This document shows positions 8,723 to 18,968 of a stretch of DNA of 48,392 bases, one piece after another (the stretch's first letter is position 1; every line of letters begins with the position of its first letter). The DNA comes from a virus: positions 1 to 48,392 of the IMG/VR virus record IMGVR_UViG_3300050343_000235; one strand, 5' to 3'. The notes below the pieces were generated by a model. That model had not been told where the DNA came from. It saw only the letters and a program-made list of their open reading frames with translations, and did not search any database. The position numbers and the translations under genes were made by a program.

Positions 8723-11700
8723 ATGGCATCATACTACGATCCAACAAAAAGCCTTCCACCAAAAAAAACTTAATCAAGGCGAAATAAAAGATTATATTAA
8801 TTTAACTCCTGAAGCTGAAGAAGATAATGAGATAAGTCAATTTGAAGCTGGATTAGCAGGTGTTGCATCAGGTGTTTTAAAAATACCAGAAGGTTTTGTA
8901 TCATTAGGTGCAGAACTTATGGACGCAACAGGGATGACACAAAACGCTGCTGCAAGAGTAGAATCAGTTTTTGACACTATAAATCCCTTTGAAGAAATAG
9001 CACAAGAAAAAGCAGCCGGAAAAATTTTAGAAGCAATAATTCAAATAGGTGTGCCTGCAGGAGCTGGTGCAAAAATTGCATCTAAATTAGCAACTAAAGC
9101 ATTACAAGCTAGAAAAGCAGGAAACTACGTAAATCTAAAAGGCAAAAATATTAAAAAAGGTCTTAAAAAAGTTCAAGAATTAAATGACAAAGAAAGATAT
9201 GCAAGATTTGGAGCTGCTGTAGTTGGTGGAGCTGCTGGTGAAGTATTTGTAGGAGATGCTGAAAAAATTGGAACGTTTGGTGATGCATTCGATATAGGTC
9301 CTACTCAATTAGATTTAGATGAATCTCAAGGTCCTAAAGAAGATGCAAGTAGAAAATTAATTAATAGATTAAAATTTGGTGCAGACTCAATAGTTTATTT
9401 TCCATTTGTTTATGGAGCAACTAAATTAGTTGGTAAAGTAGCACAATACGGAAAAGAATTAGCTTTTAGCTCATCTAAAATAAATAAATCTATAGATAAA
9501 ATAGCAGGAGTTGTGAGACCTACTTCCGATAAACCTGAAGCAATGTTTTTAGCTAAAAATGCAGAAGAAGCAGGAAAAGCAGCGGATGCTAACTTTGCAA
9601 TGGAACAAGTAAAGAGAATAGATAATGAAGTTGGTAAAATGTTTCCAAGTATTAAAACACTTTTCAATAAAGGTTTAAGAGAACAATACACTAAACAACA
9701 AGATCAATTTTATAAAGATTTAAAAGAACTAATGTTTGAAGGAGATTTATCAAAAAAATTAGGAAACACAAAGCTTTCACAAAAATTACAAAGACAGATG
9801 AAAAATGGTGGTTTGAATTCTGATTCACAAAAAATTGTGTTTGATTCTATTTATAATACTAGACAGAAATTTGGATCTTTAGTTGAAACCGTTAAAGAAG
9901 GTAGTACGGCTAAAGTTACTCTTCCAAAAAATATGAGAGATTTACCTGGTTTAATGGGAGATAGATTAAAAATAATGTTGGGTGGAACATATAAAATATT
10001 TCAAAACCCATATGTGGATTCGTTAACAGGATATAAACCTACGGATGAATCTATAAATACAGTGAAACAAATATTGAAAAGACATGGAGAAAGACATGGA
10101 AGAAATTTATCCAATGATGAATTAAGTTACAGAGTGAATGAAATATTGGATAGTGCAATTAAGTTTACACCTAAAACACAATTACCTTCATTTAAAATGA
10201 CTGACTTAACAATAGGTGCAAAAACACCTGATGTAAGAAAAAATTTTTTACAAACTTTAAGTAAAAAAAATAAAAACGGTGATTCAGCTACCGAAATTAT
10301 AGGTAAGGGAAGTAAAGCTTTTAGAAAATTATTTGGAGAAGTAGATGATGCAAGAGAATCAATTTACAGCGGTATAGGATTACTTTCTAATTTAGCAAGA
10401 AGATCAGAGTTTATAGATACTGTTTTAAAACAAAATGATGAAGCTATTGCAAAAGGTACTAAGGGACTTTTTTATTCTGAAAAACAAGACGCAATTAGAG
10501 AATTAGGAGCTGGTGGATTAAATAAAATTGTATCATTAGATGAAACATTAGAAGGTATGTTTAAAAATGGTGTTCTTGTTAATAGATTAAAAGGCTTACA
10601 CACAACAAAAAGAAATATCTGAATCATTTGAAGCTGTAAATAAATTAAGTGATTGGTTTACAAGTAAAGGTGGAAATGCATATAAATATGTTTTTCTATA
10701 TCCAAAAGCTGGTGCACAAGTTGCAAAAACAGTTTTGTCTCCTACAACACACGTAAGAAACTTTTTAAGTGCTTCAATGTTTTCAGTAGCCAATGGAACT
10801 TTATTTACAAATCCTGCTTTAGTTTTAAAAGCAATGAATAAAGCACGTAAATCTGTGCAACTAGGTGTTAGATCTCCTGAAGCAATGCAGGAATATAGAA
10901 GATTATTAGAATTAGGTGTTGTGAATACCAACACTAAAATGGGAGACTACCAAGCTTTATTAAGAGACATTGAATTAAATCCAGATGGTGGTTTTTCAAC
11001 AAATGTATTTAAAAGAATGTTACAAAAATTATCAAGAGTAACTAAACCAGCGCAAGATTTATATACAGCAGAAGATGATGTTTATAAAATTTATAATTAT
11101 TGGGTAGAAAAAGAAAGATTAGGTGATGCATATTTAAAAGCAGGTATTAAAAAAACTTTTACTCAATTAGAAGAAGAGGCAGCTGATATTGTTAGAAACA
11201 CAGTTTCCAAACTATGCATATGTATCTGATATTGTAAAAGGATTACGTTCAACTCCTTTTGGTAATTTTGCATCTTTCCCAACTGCAGTTATGAATAGCG
11301 CTGTTGGTGTTGGTAGTAGAATATTAAAAGAGATGAGACATTCTAAGCCTACGAAAGGTTCTAATATGTTACCTATGGTTTTTGAAACAGGAAAAGGATT
11401 AGTTAAAAATGATAATCCTCTTTATGGTATTGGTATGAAAAGGTTAATGGGAGCTTCAGCTGCATTTGGAAGTGTAGGTGTCGGAATAGGTGAAGGATTT
11501 AAAGCAATACTTGGAACTACGGATGAACAAGAAACAGCTCTTGAAAGATGGGTTGCACCATATGAAGTTGGTGACAAAAAATTTATTTCTTATGATGAAG
11601 ATGAAAATGGAAAAAGAACTTATTATTATCAAAACTGGAGTAGTAATAATGCCTACGATTATTTAGAACAACCTTTTAGAACTCTTTTAAGATCCGTCCA

Positions 11701-12009
11701 AGAGGGTATTGAAAAAGATGAACAATTAATGACAGGTTTCATTAAGGGTATATCGGATGCTTTTACAAGATCAATAGAACCATTTACATCAGAATCAATT
11801 GCACCAGAGGCAATTATAGATATTATTATAAGAGAAGGAGTAACCGATACAGGTAGTTACCACTTACACCAATGCCTAATCAACAAGTGGTTCAGACTGC
11901 GGCTATACCAGCAGCAGGCGCCATGAATCAGGGATTGACGCCAACTGAAAATGCATTATTATCCGAAGAAGAGAAACAAATTAAACTAAGATCAAGAGGA
12001 CTGGCATAA
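8723..12009 (+). CDS. Large internal virion/ejection-like protein (about 1,095 codons)
   Basis: Starts MASYYDPTKSLPP with ribosome binding site TAGGAG; an eight-A run at about 8765 has one A too many. Further breaks lie near 10612, 11200 and 11860. The protein alternates amphipathic helices with Gly/Ala-rich hydrophobic stretches (GVPAGAGAKIASKLA, FGAAVVGGAAGEVFVGD, SPTTHVRNFLSASMFSVANG, AFGSVGVGIGEG). The C-terminus after 11860 reads PMPNQQVVQTAAIPAAG and ENALLSEEEKQIKLRSRGLA. Size, position at the end of the tail module and membrane-active-looking segments suggest a T7 gp16- or P22 gp16-like ejection protein. No transglycosylase or other catalytic motif was seen. Confidence 0.55.
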
Positions 12010-12206
12010 TGCCTAAAAAAGATTTAGCACTGGAGAGAATAGAATCTCACGAAAAACTTTGCCGTATTATGCAAAAACAAACTCATCAAAAAATTTCAGG
12101 AATAGAGAACGATATTAAAGAAATTAAAAATCATATGCGTTATGCAATGACTGCTTTAGTAGCAGGTATGTTTACTATTATAGTAATACTATTCGAAAAA
12201 CTGTAG
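12009..12206 (+). CDS. XhlA/holin-like membrane protein
   Basis: 65 residues: a charged N-terminal coiled coil (ALERIESHEKLCRIMQKQ, ISGIENDIKEIKNHM) followed by one C-terminal transmembrane segment (TALVAGMFTIIVILF). This is the layout of XhlA-type hemolysin/holin accessory proteins that help lysins cross the membrane. The start overlaps the upstream stop (TAATG). It is the last rightward gene before a symmetric hairpin and the opposite-strand helicase. A lysis role is inferred; another holin candidate lies at 38840. Confidence 0.65.
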   Translation: MPKKDLALERIESHEKLCRIMQKQTHQKISGIENDIKEIKNHMRYAMTALVAGMFTIIVILFEKL

Positions 12207-12242
12207 TTATTTTGGGAGGTTAGGCACTCAGCTGCCGGGATT

Positions 12243-12264
12243 GATTATAGTGGGGACTATAATC
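12243..12264. terminator. Bidirectional hairpin between convergent genes
   Basis: Perfect inverted repeat GATTATAG / CTATAATC with a 6-base loop (TGGGGA), centred between the end of the rightward holin-like gene and the end of the leftward helicase. Convergent placement supports a two-way terminator, though no long T-tract follows on either side. Confidence 0.6.
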
Positions 12265-12265
12265 G

Positions 12266-13701
12266 CTATATCCATTCTCTAAAATCTTCATCCATTATTT
12301 TATTTGCAATATTAACTTTGTTACGCAAAGCTTTTACAATTCTTTCATCAATAGTATCTTGAGTCATTATATCAATGTAAGTCATTTTTCTTGTTTGACC
12401 TATACGATCAATACGTGCTTCTGATTGTTGACGCTTCTCAAGATCATAACCATTTGAAAAATAAATCATATTGCTTCCAGCAGTTAATGTAATACCATAA
12501 CCACCTGTATGAGTAGTACCTACAAAGAATCTACACTTATCATCGTTTTGAAATTTTTTAATATTAGCTGATCTTGCATCAGTATCGGTTGCACCATAAT
12601 AATCTACAACAGATCATCACCATATACTCTTTTTATTTCTTTAATTATTCTTCTTACATCATGTGTGTAGTGGGACCATATAATAGTTTTACCTTCTACG
12701 TTTTCAAGTATGCTCATTAATTCACCAAGCCTACTACAAGGTAAATCTTTTATGGTACCATCATCTGCAGTGAAATGTCCACAAGTAATTTGATGTAGTC
12801 TCATTAATTGAGTCATAACTGTAGCTGAAGATTGCATCTTGCCATCTAAAAAAGCTATTGCTTCTTTTTTCATTTGCTCATATACTTTCTTTTGCTCTTT
12901 TGTAAGCTCAACATAATGCTTGACATAACTTTTTTCAGGTAGATCTAAACAATCATCTTTTAATATTCTTTTAGAAAAAGGTTTTATCTTATCAGATAAC
13001 TCACCAAGATTTCTATAACCTACAACTATTTCTACTTGACGACCATTGACTTGAATTTTTTTACAGATAGAATATCTGGCACGAAATGTATAGTAAGATT
13101 GATGATCTAGGAGCCAGGGATCAAGGAATTGACATTGACTATATAAATCTAATGGTGATTTAGTTACAGGAGAACCTGTAAGTATTCTTCTATATTTACA
13201 ATGATCACTTAGTTTTAATATGTTTTTAGTTCTATTAGAAGTAGGTGTTTTAATAGTAGTAGATTCATCAATAGCAACCATTGATTTAGGATGTGCAGAT
13301 AAAAATTTATATGCAAATTCTGCACCATTACCTGATGAAAAAGACTCTACATTCATAATTAAAATGTTTAGATGTGTACCTGATTTAAACAAAGTATTTA
13401 AAAGTAACTGTTGTTTTTTTGATTTATCTGATGTTTTCCAAAGTACTATATTTTTTTCTATATGGTCTGGTAGGTGTGTAGGTATTTCTGAGTCATACCA
13501 GTTTTTATACACACCTTTAGGAGCAATTAATAACAGACCATTTATTAAACCTTTATCATATAATACAGCTGCATTATCTAATAATACTTTAGATTTACCT
13601 GTACCCATTTCCATAAAGTACGCAAAATTTTCTTTATCCCAAGATGCTTCTAATGCATCTAATTGATGGCCATAAGGCTTAGTTTTAAATTTGTAGTTCA
13701 T
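12266..13701 (-). CDS. SNF2-family DEAD/H helicase (frameshifted)
   Basis: SF2 helicase of about 478 residues. Motifs in order: PYGHQLDALEA (Q-like), Walker A FMEMGTGKSKVLL, motif Ia LLIAPKGVYKNW, Walker B variant VAIDESTTIK, motif III RILTGSPVT, C-lobe GKTIIWSHYTHDVRR, GTTHTGGYGITLTAG and motif VI QSEARIDRIGQTRKM. The DxxHRIGQ-like motif VI is diagnostic of SNF2/RapA-like translocases. An indel near 12604 separates the second RecA lobe's C-terminus. It is the only leftward gene in the left half and is bounded by a hairpin. Stand-alone SNF2-like helicases are common in marine phages; the role is probably in replication or recombination. Confidence 0.85.
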
Positions 13702-13731
13702 TTGCTTTTTCTTTCTAATTTGTTATATAAT
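13702..13731 (+). promoter_or_regulatory. Candidate promoter in divergent gap
   Basis: TTGCTT at 13702-13707 and TATAAT at 13726-13731 with an 18-base spacer, just upstream of the rightward gene at 13750 and overlapping the leader of the leftward helicase. The short AT-rich gap may serve both directions; on the minus strand TATTAT/TATAAC boxes are also present. Confidence 0.45.
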
Positions 13732-13749
13732 ACAAAAGAATAAAAGTCA

Positions 13750-14088
13750 ATGAGCAAAGTTTATTTAGTACAAGACATACCTGTCGACAGAGAAAGTGGT
13801 CAACCAAAATATAATGTTATGGGTGCACAAAAGTATGGCGATATTACGGTTATGCTTCCTGCAAAAGCTCAAATGATTTTTTCTCCTGGTCCATTAATTT
13901 TTCAAATAAAAGATAAATTAAAAAATTTTACAACCGACGATTACTTATTATTATCTGGTGATCCTGCAATTATCGGAGTGACATGTTCTGTTGTTTCTGA
14001 TATGACTAACGGCAAATATAAGTTGTTAAAATGGGACAGACAGGAAAAAACATATTATCCACTAGAGATAAATATTTTTCAAAACTAG
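13750..14088 (+). CDS. Conserved hypothetical protein at start of replication module
   Basis: 112 residues, MSKVYLVQDIPVDRESGQPK, then beta-rich GDITVMLPAKAQMIFSPGP and LLLSGDPAIIGVTCSVVSD. It resembles small conserved proteins that open the replication cluster of marine podovirus-like phages. No catalytic motif. Intact, divergently arranged to the helicase, and followed by a consensus promoter, so it may be transcribed separately from the genes after it. Confidence 0.7.
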   Translation: MSKVYLVQDIPVDRESGQPKYNVMGAQKYGDITVMLPAKAQMIFSPGPLIFQIKDKLKNFTTDDYLLLSGDPAIIGVTCSVVSDMTNGKYKLLKWDRQEKTYYPLEINIFQN

Positions 14089-14090
14089 TA

Positions 14091-14119
14091 TTGACATTTC
14101 AATATAATAATCCTATATA
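14091..14119 (+). promoter_or_regulatory. Consensus sigma70-type promoter
   Basis: TTGACA at 14091-14096, exactly 17 bases, then TATATA at 14114-14119. The spacer ends in AATCC directly before the -10, a feature shared with other candidates at 23985 and 26615. It drives the 14141 gene and probably the replication operon. Confidence 0.75.
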
Positions 14120-14140
14120 CCTTTTACGAAAGGCAATATT

Positions 14141-14686
14141 ATGGATATAAATTTAAGACAAGATGCACCGGATCAAACTGATATTATTGATCCTAAAAAA
14201 TTATCAGAAGAAGTAGAGAAATTAAAATCTTTACAATCTGAAATAAAAAATCTAGAAGATAGAGTGAAAGATTTAAAAGAAGATGAAAAACATTTTAGTT
14301 GTGTTATTATTCCAAAGTTAATGGAAGATATGAATTTAAAAAGTTTAAAACTACAAGATGGTTCTGAACTTACAATTAAAAAGATTTATAGTGCCTCAAT
14401 GAGAGCTGACAAAAAAGCTGAGGCGATACAATGGCTTCGAGACAATGGCTTAGGTGATATTGTAAAAAATAATATTACAGTAACATTTGGTCAAGGCGAA
14501 GATAACAAGGCTGTCGAATATGCTGGCCTTGCGAGGGAGCGTGGCTATGAACCAACTCAAGACGAGAAAGTTCACCACGCTTCACTCACAGTAGTGATGA
14601 AGGATTACAAAGAAAAAGGTAATGAGATCCCTTCAGATCTATTTAGTACGTTTGACGGAAGTCAGACTAAATTAAAAAATAAATAA
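14141..14686 (+). CDS. Coiled-coil replication-cluster protein
   Basis: 181 residues. The N-terminal MDINLRQDAPDQTDIIDPKK leads into a long coiled coil (EVEKLKSLQSEIKNLEDRV), then IIPKLMEDMNLKSLKLQDGS and a C-terminal helical domain. This architecture (IIDPKKL plus coiled coil plus a LxLxDGSxLTI beta segment) is common in marine phages next to a putative DNA-binding protein and primase. Function is unknown; a replication-accessory role is inferred. Its GC-richer 3' part (about 14500-14640) suggests some mosaicism. Confidence 0.65.
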   Translation: MDINLRQDAPDQTDIIDPKKLSEEVEKLKSLQSEIKNLEDRVKDLKEDEKHFSCVIIPKLMEDMNLKSLKLQDGSELTIKKIYSASMRADKKAEAIQWLRDNGLGDIVKNNITVTFGQGEDNKAVEYAGLARERGYEPTQDEKVHHASLTVVMKDYKEKGNEIPSDLFSTFDGSQTKLKNK

Positions 14687-14712
14687 TAACGATTAACTAA
14701 TAGGAGTTATAT

Positions 14713-15490
14713 ATGAGTACAGAAAGTACAATCGTAAAGAAAGATAATGCAGGTGCATTATCTACAATAAACCTAAGAGCTGATTCAGGTAAAGGAACTG
14801 AGGAGTTAAATCGGATGATGTATCAACACCGATTTTAAAAATTCTTCATCAGTTATCACCTGAATGTAACTCAAGAAATGCAAAGTACGTTGAAGGTGCA
14901 AAACCTGGAATGATCTATTCTGGTAGTTTTGGAAATTTAATTGATGGTGAGAAAGGACTAGATATAGTTGTTGCTCATACTCAAACTAGATTTCCAGAGT
15001 GGCAAGAAAGAGGAGACAGCGCAGCTCCTGTAGGAACTCATTTAGAGATACCTGCAGATGCTACTGAAGAAAAAAATGGTAGATATAGATTACTAATGGA
15101 AACTATGTAGAAAAAACTATGTATTTCTATGTAGTTGCTATAGTTGGTAATGAGTTTAGAAAAGCTGTTATTGCCATGAGATCATCTAATTTAACTCCAG
15201 GTAGAGAGTTAAACAACTTGATTGCTAACTTGAGAATGACAGATTCACAAGGTACATTTCAACCGGCAGCATACACTGCAGTGTTCAACTTAAAAACAGT
15301 TGGAAAAAACTGGGGTGATAAAAGCTGGCATGTGTACAAGCCGTCATTAGTAAAAATGTTAGATGTATCCAAAGGTATGGATGCTGAAGCTTATACTATG
15401 GCACAGAATCTACAGAAAGAAGTTTCTAAAGGTTCTGCTAAACCAAAGTATGATAAAGTTGAAAACAAAAATACTAAAGACATTATCTAA
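14713..15490 (+). CDS. Putative ssDNA-binding-like protein (frameshifted)
   Basis: About 258 residues, starting MSTESTIVKKDNAGALST with ribosome binding site TAGGAG. Conserved blocks: DVSTPILKILHQLSPECN, GAKPGMIYSGSFGNLIDGE, FPEWQERGD, NYVEKTMYFYVVAIVG and YTAVFNLKTVGKNWGDKSW. This family lies beside the primase in many marine phages, where a single-strand-binding protein is expected. I see no clear OB-fold signature or acidic C-tail, so the function is inferred from place only. Indels near 14815 and 15100. Confidence 0.55.
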
Positions 15491-15570
15491 TTCCCTAGAG
15501 GAATGTAGCTACAGAGGCGCTGAAGGGAGACTGGAGGCGCCTTTAGAAATTATTAAAAGGACAGGAATAA

Positions 15571-17189
15571 ATGCAGGAATATATAAAATACTTTTCAGGA
15601 TTGAAAAGAAACTACGGAGTTTGCAAGACTACTGAAGGTTTTGTAGATGGAGAGACAGGTAAGAAAAGGTATCCACACGAATGGTCCTCAATACCTGTTG
15701 TTGAACAAGATTATTTAGATCACTTATCTGGTGTTAAATCTATTGGTATACAACCATGTACTGATGAAGGTAAAGCTAGATTTGGTGCAATTGATGTAGA
15801 TAAATATCCAATAGATAGAAAATTTTATTTAGACATCATACAAGAAAAAAAGCTTCCGATAATACCTGTCCTATCGAAGAGTGGTGGACTACATTTATAT
15901 GTGTTCACCACTGAGTATGTAAAAGCAAAAGCGATAAGAGACTTTTTAGAACAGGTTTTATTTTTATTTAAACTACCAATCAATACAGAAATATTTCCAA
16001 AACAAACTTCACTAGGTGAAAATGCTGATGGTGAAAAGACTAACGGTAACTTTATAAACTTACCTTACAATAGTATTTCTAGAAAAGCATTACTACCAAG
16101 TGGTGAAGAAATGCAAATTGATATGTTTTAAAAGTTGTTGCAGCAAATGCACAAACAGAAGATCAACTAAAAGATATACAAAAAAGAATTGTAGAAGATG
16201 AATTATCGGGTGGTGGAGAAGAGTTTGTAGATGGTCCACCATGTTTAGGTATACTAACAAAACAACTAATGAAAGATGGTAGAGATAGATTCTTATATAA
16301 CTATATGGTGTTTGCTAAGAAAAAGTATCCAGACAAATGGCAAGACAAAGTAATAGAAGCTGCAAGAAAATATTTTGAGTTTGATAATAACTGGACAGAT
16401 ATACATGTAAATCAAAAGATTAAAAGTTGGAGTAAAGATACTAAAGGTCATACTTGTAATGATCCATTACTAGCACCGGTGTGTGTAAAGTCTGTATGTA
16501 TGAAAAGAAAGTTCGGGATTATATCAGATAATAAACCGGTATGGCCAGCGTTATCAGCATTACAAAAACTAAATATAAAACCTACACCTGAATGGTATTT
16601 TACTGTTGAGAATGAAGAAGGACAAACAAAACAAGTGCACGCAAAGAATGTGCATAGAATAGAAAGCCAAAAAGAATTGAGAGCATTATTAATGGAGCAA
16701 GTACATATAGTACCACCAACAATAAAAGGTAATGACTTTTATGAAATACTAAAAAATTTATTTGAGAAATCTAAGATAGAAGTATTAGAACCTGCAGAAG
16801 GAACTAATCCATCTGATATATTAAAAGCACATATCAATAGATATATAAATGATCCACAAGCTAAGAAATATAATTCTTTCAAAAGTGGTAGACCATTGTT
16901 AGATGATGAGTATGCATACTTTTTATATAGTGCATTCTATGATGATTTAAAAACATATGAATGGAAAGAATCATCAGCTAAAACATCACTAATGATTAAA
17001 GCATTATTTCCTAGTAAGAAACCAGAAGACCAAGCTAAGTTTGATCACAGTAAAAAATTTCCTGGAAAAGATTCTGACAACAAACAATATCCACCATTAA
17101 AGACTTTACGAATACCATTAAAGTATTTTGAAAGTGAAGAAGAAGTTAATGAACAACATCAGTTTGAAAGTGAAGAAGACATAGTATGA
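15571..17189 (+). CDS. Archaeo-eukaryotic-type (AEP) primase (frameshifted)
   Basis: The N-terminal third carries AEP catalytic motifs: motif I FGAIDVDKY (hxDxD), motif II SKSGGLHLYVF (sGGxHh), and EIFPKQ before motif III, as in TOTE-type/PrimPol-like primases. The C-terminal ~310 residues (RDRFLYNYMVFAKKKYP, a Cys cluster CNDPLLAPVCVKSVC) resemble PriCT-like helical and Cys-rich domains of such primases. About 539 residues. One indel at about 16130 (poly-A/T context) splits it in two. It probably makes primers for the family-A polymerase encoded 3 kb downstream; the stop overlaps the next helicase start by 4 bases (ATGA). Confidence 0.8.
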
Positions 17190-18617
17190 TTTATAAATAC
17201 TATGGTCCACCAGGAACCGGTAAGACATTTAAACTTATAAGTAGATCAAAAGCATACGCAAGACTAGGAACCCCACTTCACAAAATAGGTTACTTTGCAT
17301 TTAGTAAAAAAGCTGCAGGTGTTGCAAAAGAAAGAATGCCTGCTAATGAAAAGAATCTTCCATACTTTCAAACACTACATTCTTTTTGTTTTAATTTTTT
17401 AGATATGAAGAAAGAAGATATCATGCAGCCATATCATTATGAAAAGTTTGGTAAAGAAATAAATGTAAAAGTAAAATACGCAGACAAATATAACAAAGAA
17501 GAAATAAGTTATTTAACTTGTGACAATCCTTATTTTCAATTGATACATAAAGCAGTAAATAAATGTATTACTGTTAGAGAAGAATACGAACTATGGGAAC
17601 ATGATACAAAAGAAATAGTATGGTCAACTCTAAAATATATAAGTGATAATTTAATTAAATATAAAGATGCTAAGAATCTATATGACTTTAATGATCTGGT
17701 AGATCTTACAATTAAATCTAAAGACAAAGAAAACTTTCCTACATTCAAAGCAGTATTTATTGATGAAGCACAGGATCTATCACCATTACAATGGAAACTA
17801 TTTGATGTGTTTAAAGAAAAATCACAAGATATCTATTTAGCAGGTGATGATGACCAGGCTATATTCGTATGGGCTGGTGCAGATGTAGAGAGATTTATAA
17901 AGAACCGGCTAAAGAAAGGGTCCTAAAGTACTCTAAACGTGTGTCTAGAACCGTCCAGGAGGAGTCTCAGAAGCCGATTGAGAAGATTATGGGTATAAGG
18001 AAGGAAAAACACTATTTACCCCGAGATTTGAAGGAGAATCATTTACCATAGGTAACCTGAGTCAAGTAGATTTGACTAAAGGTAAGTGGTTAATTTTAAG
18101 TAGAACTATATCTAGACAAGTAAAGATAGCTGAAGAATTGAAACGTAAAGATTTATTCTATGAAACTAATAAAGGTAAAAGTTTTGCAGTAACTATGTAT
18201 CGAGCTGCAATGCAATACGAGTCTTGGACCAGGCATCAGGAATTAGAAGATAGAATTATAAAAGATATAAAAGAATACACAGGTGATGTTGAATGGAATC
18301 GAAACAAAGATTGGTTTGATGCATTTGTTGAAGCTGATGAAAAAGAAAAATTGTATATAAAAAATATGTTAGACAATGGAGAGAATTTAAATACTGATGC
18401 TAGAATATGGCTATCCACAATACACGCAGCAAAAGGTGGAGAAGAAGATAACGTAATTTTATGTTTAGATATGGGAAAGAAAATTCTTAAATCTATTAAA
18501 CGTAGTCAAGAGAAAAATGATGAAGAACATAGAGTCTGGTACGTAGGAACCACAAGAGCAAGAAATAACCTATATAAACTAAAAGCAAAAATACAAAGAA
18601 CAGGATATCAACTATGA
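17186..18617 (+). CDS. UvrD/Rep-like superfamily 1 helicase (frameshifted)
   Basis: SF1 motifs in order: Walker A YYGPPGTGKTF, Ia IGYFAFSKKA, TLHSFCF, Walker B VFIDEAQDLSPLQW, motif III YLAGDDDQAIFVWAGAD, motif V LSTIHAAKGGEEDNV and motif VI HRVWYVGTTRARN. About 477 residues, compact for UvrD and similar to phage replicative SF1 helicases. Indels near 17905 and 18035 break the middle. It is coupled to the primase by an ATGA overlap. With no DnaB-type helicase seen anywhere, this is the best candidate for the main unwinding enzyme. Confidence 0.85.
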
Positions 18618-18694
18618 GAATAATTACATCAGATATATTTATAACAATCACATTAACATTTTTTGTCATCAACATAATGGAGGTATTAAAATGA
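18614..18694 (+). CDS. Tiny predicted membrane peptide
   Basis: 26 residues (MRIITSDIFITITLTFFVIN then IMEVLK), almost entirely one hydrophobic segment. Both ends are translationally coupled: its ATGA overlaps the helicase stop and its stop TGA overlaps the next ATG. The ribosome binding site of the next gene (GGAGG) lies inside it. Either a real micro-protein or a leader that couples translation. Confidence 0.45.
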   Translation: MRIITSDIFITITLTFFVINIMEVLK

Positions 18695-18954
18695 CACACA
18701 AAGATATATTTAAAGATTCATTTCCACAAGATAAACAAATTGGAGGATCACATTACAAAGACTTTCACATTCAACCTTATGAATTTATATCAAAGAATGA
18801 CCTTTCTTTTTTTCAGGGCAATGTTATAAAGTATGTTTGTCGCTATAAGAACAAGGCTGTAGGAATACAAGATCTTGAAAAAATAATTCATTACTGTGAA
18901 TTAGAAATTAAAACAATGAAAGATAGACCACGACCACGAAACAAAAAAATTTAG
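18691..18954 (+). CDS. DUF3310 family protein
   Basis: 87 residues with the DUF3310 signature QIGGSHYKDFHIQPYEFI, NVIKYVCRYKNK and DLEKIIHYCELEI. The family is common in phages, sometimes called nucleotide-kinase-like, but its biochemical role is not established. Strong ribosome binding site GGAGG. Lies directly upstream of the DNA polymerase gene. Confidence 0.88.
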   Translation: MTHKDIFKDSFPQDKQIGGSHYKDFHIQPYEFISKNDLSFFQGNVIKYVCRYKNKAVGIQDLEKIIHYCELEIKTMKDRPRPRNKKI

Positions 18955-18968
18955 AGGATTAAAAAGAA

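Noticed and set aside
9410-9691. Minus-strand open frame inside the large internal protein gene
   Set aside because: No ribosome binding site or conserved protein; it is the antisense shadow of a well-supported plus-strand gene. The same holds for 33348-33572, 35788-36003, 40414-40722 and similar frames.
15480-15570. Terminator or small gene in the gap before the primase
   Set aside because: A GGCGC/GCGCC pair is present, but the loop is long, the T-run is short, and no conserved frame is visible.
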